Assembly (NCBI GenBank): GCA_964444135.1
Contig: CAYUFX010000008.1
Location: 1 to 64,000, forward strand
Reading direction: 5' to 3'
DNA: 64,000 nucleotides
From: NIOZ-UU13 sp964444135
GTDB lineage: Bacteria > Planctomycetota > Phycisphaerae > Sedimentisphaerales > Anaerobacaceae
This document shows, one piece after another, positions 59,982-64,000 of the stretch. The position numbers and the translations under genes are program-made. The notes under the pieces were generated by a model. That model did not search any database and had not been told where the DNA came from. It saw nothing but the letters and a program-made list of their open reading frames with translations. How positions within the stretch are numbered: the first letter of the stretch is position 1; each line of letters begins with the position of its first letter.

Positions 59982-60569
59982 TTATGGATTGGTCCCGAAC
60001 TGAAATCGATAGTCCTCAGGAGTATCAATACCGGTCAGGATTGTGCTCTCGGATGTTTCAAGTTCGAGAACTTTTTCTGCATTCGAATGTAGGACATACC
60101 TGGCACCTTGTTCTTTCGGGGCATTCACCAGCTCGCTGAACAGTGACCTTGAGAATAATGTAGGATGCCCTCTTTTTCTGTTAAAAACAGGGACAATGAT
60201 TGGATTATTCGTCTCCTTGAATTTAGCGATAATCTTATTAATAACCTCTTTGGTAATAAATGGATTGTCCGCCAAACAGGCGAGGATGGCGTCCGTCTCT
60301 TGTGGCGTATCCTCTATTGCAGCGATTAAAGACGACAGCTGTCCTCTTTGATAATCTTTATTTATAACAATATTTGTTCCGGATAAATCAATCGAATTTT
60401 TTATCATTTCAGCACCTGCTCCAAGGACTATGGTGATTCTGTCCACATCGGAGACTCTCAGTACTGAAATAATTTGTTCTAAAAACGTTTTATCATTAAA
60501 CCTCAATAGGGGCTTTGACTTCCCCATTCGCCTGGACTCACCGGCTGCTAATACTATTGCATTTATCAT
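59982..60569 (-). CDS. mocA: MocA-like molybdenum cofactor cytidylyltransferase
   Basis: This 195-residue nucleotidyltransferase has the N-terminal CTP/GTP loop IVLAAGESRRMGKSKPLL, then ACLADNPFITKEVINKI and KRGHPTLFSRSLFSEL. These match the MocA/MobA-like group that makes the cytosine dinucleotide cofactor for xanthine-dehydrogenase-type enzymes. It starts within the stop of the xdhC-like gene (one-base overlap), and hydroxylase genes are divergent next to it, which supports CTP over GTP use. The symbol is by context. Confidence 0.85.
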   Translation of the reverse strand: MINAIVLAAGESRRMGKSKPLLRFNDKTFLEQIISVLRVSDVDRITIVLGAGAEMIKNSIDLSGTNIVINKDYQRGQLSSLIAAIEDTPQETDAILACLADNPFITKEVINKIIAKFKETNNPIIVPVFNRKRGHPTLFSRSLFSELVNAPKEQGARYVLHSNAEKVLELETSESTILTGIDTPEDYRFQFGTNP

Positions 60570-61663
60570 CAGTTTCCTTCTTGCAGCTCTTCTGAAAGAG
60601 TTATTCTCATATGATTTGTTTTAGGCGCATCTCCAAGCCTTCTTATTTTTATCAGCTCGCTAACTATGCTTAGAGCAATTTCTTCGGGGGTAAATGCGCC
60701 TATCGAAATACCAATAGGAGAATAAACCCTCTCAAGTGTTCTTATCGGAATTCCCTTTTCGTGGAGGTTTTTCAGAATAGTAAGTGTCTTTCTTTTACTC
60801 CCGATCATTCCAATATATTTTGCATTCGTTTTGACAGCTTTCTCGAGAACTATTTCATCGAATTTATGTCCCTGTGTGACAATGATGATATATGAGTTCT
60901 TGTTGATGTCAATTTTATCGAAAATACTTTCATAACCTTCGACAATAATATTACTTGCATCTGGAAATCTGTTTTTGTTTGCAAATTCGACTCTGTCATC
61001 ACATACGGTAACTCGAAAATTTACAGATTTTGCAAACCTTGATATATGGTAGGATAAATGTCCTGCGCCAAAAATGAAAACCATCGGTTGTTCGGCGATC
61101 GTTTCGATAAATATTTCTACTCCATCCTCCAACGTCTTCTTTGCAGGGCGTTCTTTAGCCACGAGCTCTTTTATGGATGCAGTGACTTCGGGGGGAAAAT
61201 TAATATTAGCGGTGGTATCAAGCTGCTCGACACTTCTTAGAAGGATTTTTTCAGGTGCCTTGTTGGGACAAATTATTGAAACAAGGGCACCCCAGACTCC
61301 GTTCTCTATAACGACTGAAAGCTCTTTAAATAATGGAAGGCTTTTTTTATCAAAGGTTTCAATAAGAAACTCTATCGACCCTCCGCATATTCCTTTTTCA
61401 TCATCTTCAGTTCCATCGAAATTAATTTTGACTACCTGATTTTTCGTCTTAGGCAGGACATTTTTGGCTATATTGATTACATTAGCTTCGGTCAATCCTC
61501 CACCCACAGTGCCTGTAGTTTCTCCATTTTTCCCCCAAACGAGCATCTTATAGCCGACTTTCCCGGGAGTTGAACCCGTTGTGGATATTACTGTTATCAA
61601 AGCAATATTTTCGCCCCTGCTGAGAACGGATGTTGCTTTTTTATATACATCAAGGTCATTCAT
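60569..61663 (-). CDS. xdhC: XdhC-family molybdoenzyme maturation protein
   Basis: This 364-residue protein has the XdhC/CoxI N-terminal domain (ENIALITVISTTGSTPGKVGYKMLV, GTVGGGLTEANVI, a Cys in GICGGSIEFLI). The C-terminal Rossmann-type domain has MVFIFGAGHLSYHISRFAKS, VTVCDDRVEFAN and YIGMIGSKRKT. It should bind the sulfurated cofactor and load it into the hydroxylase. It is divergent from the hydroxylase genes with 204 bases between, and overlaps the mocA-like gene. Confidence 0.9.
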   Translation of the reverse strand: MNDLDVYKKATSVLSRGENIALITVISTTGSTPGKVGYKMLVWGKNGETTGTVGGGLTEANVINIAKNVLPKTKNQVVKINFDGTEDDEKGICGGSIEFLIETFDKKSLPLFKELSVVIENGVWGALVSIICPNKAPEKILLRSVEQLDTTANINFPPEVTASIKELVAKERPAKKTLEDGVEIFIETIAEQPMVFIFGAGHLSYHISRFAKSVNFRVTVCDDRVEFANKNRFPDASNIIVEGYESIFDKIDINKNSYIIIVTQGHKFDEIVLEKAVKTNAKYIGMIGSKRKTLTILKNLHEKGIPIRTLERVYSPIGISIGAFTPEEIALSIVSELIKIRRLGDAPKTNHMRITLSEELQEGN

Positions 61664-61708
61664 CGTTTAAGAATAATCGTTAGCTATTCATTAAGTTTAA
61701 TTTGTATC

Positions 61709-61736
61709 TTGCATTGTTCCTAACTAATTGTATAAA
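61709..61736 (+). promoter_or_regulatory. Candidate promoter of the molybdenum hydroxylase genes
   Basis: TTGCAT (61709-61714) and TATAAA (61731-61736) are spaced by 16 bases, about 130 bases before the small subunit start. Confidence 0.35.
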
Positions 61737-61867
61737 AGGGCATTGTAAAAAGAAACGGCCTTTTAATGAAATATCTATTTAAATTATTCTGATAGTGAAA
61801 TATAAAGCTGTTTGCGCGGATTAATTGAAAATATTTGGTGAGGATATCAGCTAAGAAGGAGGCTAAT

Positions 61868-62344
61868 ATGGCGGAGAAGATTTCTTTCAAACTCAATGGG
61901 AAACCAATAAGCTTGACCGTGGATAGTGAGCGGATGCTTTTATGGGTTTTGCGCACCGACTTAGGTCTCACGGGAACAAAATATGGTTGTGGAAAAGCTC
62001 TCTGTGGTGCCTGCACCGTTATAGTTGATGATAGGGCAGTCCGGTCATGTGTGGTTCCGGTCAGGAGCATCAAAGGAAAAGAGGTTCTTACTATTGAAGG
62101 CTTGGCCAAAAACGGCAAACTCCATCCGATTCAGGAAGCGTTCGTAAAGCACGATGCTCTTCAATGCGGTTTCTGCACGCCGGGTATGATTCTAAACGCG
62201 TACAGTTTTCTATTGAGGAATCCACAGCCCACCCGTGAGGAAATCATTGAAGGCATGGAGTATAACCTGTGTCGGTGTGGAGCACATCTTCGAATTATCC
62301 GAGCTATCGAATCTGCAGCTCAAGAAATGAAAGGAGCCCGGTAA
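61868..62344 (+). CDS. Molybdenum hydroxylase 2Fe-2S subunit
   Basis: This 158-residue protein holds two 2Fe-2S clusters. The plant-ferredoxin-type motif is GCGKALCGACTVIVD near residue 41, and the second set is CGFCTPGM and NLCRCGAH. It passes electrons from the molybdopterin subunit. ATG at 61868 follows AAGGAGG. It has no signal, while its partner has a Tat leader, so it is probably carried out with it. The next gene starts 2 bases after its stop. There is no FAD subunit here, as in isoquinoline-oxidoreductase-type (IorAB) enzymes. Confidence 0.93.
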   Translation: MAEKISFKLNGKPISLTVDSERMLLWVLRTDLGLTGTKYGCGKALCGACTVIVDDRAVRSCVVPVRSIKGKEVLTIEGLAKNGKLHPIQEAFVKHDALQCGFCTPGMILNAYSFLLRNPQPTREEIIEGMEYNLCRCGAHLRIIRAIESAAQEMKGAR

Positions 62345-62346
62345 AG

Positions 62347-64000
62347 ATGAAAGAGGATGGATTACAGATTAGCGAGTGTGACTGTAATGATGGTCTCTAC
62401 CCAATTAGCCGTCGAGAATTCCTGCAGAGCATAGGTGGCGGCATCATAATCTTCTTTACTGTAGGCGGGGCATCTACGGCAAAGGGACAGAGCCGTGGCC
62501 AAAAGGAACGCCCTGACTTCAATGCTTACCTCCGGATAGGTGAAGATGGCACAGTTACTTGCTTCACCGGTAAAGTTGAACTGGGCCAGGGTGCCATGAC
62601 TTTTTTAGCCCAGACATTAGCTGACGAGCTTGATGTGCCTATGGAATCGGTTGATATGGTTATGGGAGACACGGCTCTTTGTCCGTATGATGCAGGTACC
62701 TGGGGCTCTATGACTACTCCGTACTTTGGACCTGTTCTGCGAGCGGCGGGAGCGGAAGCCAGGGCAGTCCTGATAGGATTGGCAGCCGTGCGTCTCAAGG
62801 TGCCGAAGGAACGGTTGGACGTAAAAGACGGAGTTGTATTTGATAAGACTCGAAAGGAAACTAAGGTTACTTACGCTCAACTGGCGGAAGGCAAAAGGAT
62901 TGAAAGGCGTCTGGAGCAAAAAGCCCAGGTGAAAACCGTATCGGAACTCAACATAATAGGAAAGCCTCACAATCGGATAGATGCCCTTGAAAAGGTCACG
63001 GGCAAAGCCAAATATACGGCGGACATCCGTGTGGCCGGTATGGTGTACGCAAAGGTTTTGCGGCCTCCGGTTTACGGTGCTAAGTTAAAGAGCCTTGACA
63101 CCTCGGCGGTTGATAATATCGACGGAGCCAAGGTGGTCCGGGACGGAGATTTAGTCGCCGTCCTCCACAAAAATCCCGACGAGGCCGAGAAAGCCCTGGC
63201 GAACATCAAGGCCGAATATGACATCCCGGAAGCGCGTTTTGACGATAAGAGTGTTTTTGATTATTTCGTCGATAATGCCGCAGACGGCGAAGTAAATAAC
63301 AAGGGCGGTGACATCGAAAGCGGACGAAAGCTCGCCCGGGACGTAGTCGAGCAGACATACTTGAACAGCTATGTTGCACATTCCCCTATGGAAACGCACA
63401 TCGCTTTGGCACAGTTCGAAGGCAGCAAAGTCACGGTCTGGGCGTCAACTCAGACGCCTTTCGGCCTTCAGCGAGAATTAACCCGTGAACTGAAAATTCC
63501 TATCGAGAACGTCCGCGTTATTGCTCCTTTCGTGGGAGGCGGATTCGGAGGAAAAATTAGTAATGGGCAGGCTATACAGGTAGTAAAGCTGGCAAAAATA
63601 GTAGAGAAGCCCGTCCAGCTTGCCTGGAGCCGTGCCGATGAGTTCTTCTATGACACGTTTAGGCCCGCTGCAGTTGTTAAGATAAGGTCGGGCCTGGCGG
63701 ATTCGGGTAAGATAGTTTTGTGGGATTATAACATTTACGGTATGGGTGCGCGAGGCGCCGACTTGTTCTACGACGTACCGCATCATCGTACCACCATCTA
63801 TCGAAGGCTCAAAAGCGGCGAAGGAATGCATCCTTTCGCCACGGGAGCCTGGCGCGCACCCGACAATAACACCAACAGCTTTGCAAGAGAATCGCACATT
63901 GACGTCATGGCCAATAGAGCAGGGATGGACCCATTGGAGTTTCGCCTGAATAATCTAACCGACGAAAGGATGCGGGGAGTCCTCAAAGCCGCGGCAGAGA
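62347..64000 (+). CDS. Tat-exported molybdopterin hydroxylase large subunit, partial (3' end outside the window)
   Basis: The open frame runs from ATG at 62347 to the window end (551 codons). A Tat motif SRREFLQSIGG lies near residue 21, followed by FTVGGASTAKG. Then come the aldehyde-oxidase/xanthine-dehydrogenase family stretches GKVELGQGAMTFLAQTLADELD, KVTGKAKYTADI, SYVAHSPMETHIALA and APFVGGGFGGKISNG. HPFATGAWRAPDNNTNSFARES is the cofactor-contact region. It resembles the beta subunit of isoquinoline 1-oxidoreductase. Substrate unknown. The catalytic Glu near the C terminus lies beyond the window. Confidence 0.9.
   Translation, partial: MKEDGLQISECDCNDGLYPISRREFLQSIGGGIIIFFTVGGASTAKGQSRGQKERPDFNAYLRIGEDGTVTCFTGKVELGQGAMTFLAQTLADELDVPMESVDMVMGDTALCPYDAGTWGSMTTPYFGPVLRAAGAEARAVLIGLAAVRLKVPKERLDVKDGVVFDKTRKETKVTYAQLAEGKRIERRLEQKAQVKTVSELNIIGKPHNRIDALEKVTGKAKYTADIRVAGMVYAKVLRPPVYGAKLKSLDTSAVDNIDGAKVVRDGDLVAVLHKNPDEAEKALANIKAEYDIPEARFDDKSVFDYFVDNAADGEVNNKGGDIESGRKLARDVVEQTYLNSYVAHSPMETHIALAQFEGSKVTVWASTQTPFGLQRELTRELKIPIENVRVIAPFVGGGFGGKISNGQAIQVVKLAKIVEKPVQLAWSRADEFFYDTFRPAAVVKIRSGLADSGKIVLWDYNIYGMGARGADLFYDVPHHRTTIYRRLKSGEGMHPFATGAWRAPDNNTNSFARESHIDVMANRAGMDPLEFRLNNLTDERMRGVLKAAAE

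Overview
The window looks like chromosomal DNA from a polysaccharide-degrading member of the Planctomycetota, most likely class Phycisphaerae. This is inferred from gene content and was not tested by a search. Pointers are a prepilin-like protein with an H-X9-DG tail, several Gfo/Idh/MocA oxidoreductases with Tat signals, formylglycine-generating-enzyme-like (FGE/SUMF1) domains, a very large dockerin/lamin-tail/CotH protein, and secreted beta-helix and glycosidase proteins. No rRNA, tRNA, CRISPR array, phage gene or transposase gene was seen.

Layout. 1-7 kb: a gene-poor start with a near-consensus promoter and hairpin, a pseudopilin, a secreted beta-helix protein, a creatininase remnant and a Na+/solute symporter. 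7.2-10.7 kb: a tight minus-strand molybdenum cofactor operon (moeA, moaA, moaC, MOSC protein, mog/moaB type). 11-13.4 kb: a GH127-type arabinofuranosidase interrupted by one in-frame TAA. 13.5-25.8 kb: a myo-inositol catabolism island (iolA; then minus-strand iolB, iolC, iolD and a LacD-like aldolase; then a plus-strand ribose-type ABC importer and a D-aminoacylase-like amidohydrolase). 25.8-33.4 kb: an MttB-like methyltransferase, a CBM9-like lipoprotein, a nitrilase-superfamily hydrolase, a Tat-exported Gfo/Idh/MocA protein and a large secreted glycosidase-like protein. 33.7-42.4 kb: a beta-helix/GH20 fusion, a rhamnogalacturonan lyase remnant, the CotH giant and a GH130 remnant. 42.5-47.3 kb: an FHA protein, two Tat-exported oxidoreductases and an FGE-domain protein. 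47.3-54 kb: a minus-strand operon of two TolB-like propellers, an FGE-histone-deacetylase fusion lipoprotein, an MBOAT acyltransferase and an SGNH protein. 54-60 kb: a membrane-anchored SGNH/TPR protein, a PQQ-type propeller protein and a glycosyltransferase. 60-64 kb: mocA-like, xdhC-like and the two subunits of a Tat-exported molybdenum hydroxylase, the last running off the window.

How it fits together. The cofactor operon at 7-10.7 kb and the mocA/xdhC/hydroxylase group at 60-64 kb form one plausible pathway from GTP to a matured molybdoenzyme. The iol island would take up and break down inositol to acetyl-CoA or propionyl-CoA level products. The secreted enzymes point to plant or algal polysaccharides.

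The most distinctive features are short repeats and gene decay. At least six families of short palindromic repeats occur, some inside reading frames. One composite element with terminal inverted repeats occurs three times, and its third copy carries two other repeats nested inside it. One of those is the reverse complement (36 bp identical) of a palindrome embedded in the propeller gene just upstream. The best candidate for an undescribed system is the envelope operon at 47.3-54 kb that joins an FGE domain and an intact histone-deacetylase-type domain in one lipoprotein next to an O-acylation pair.
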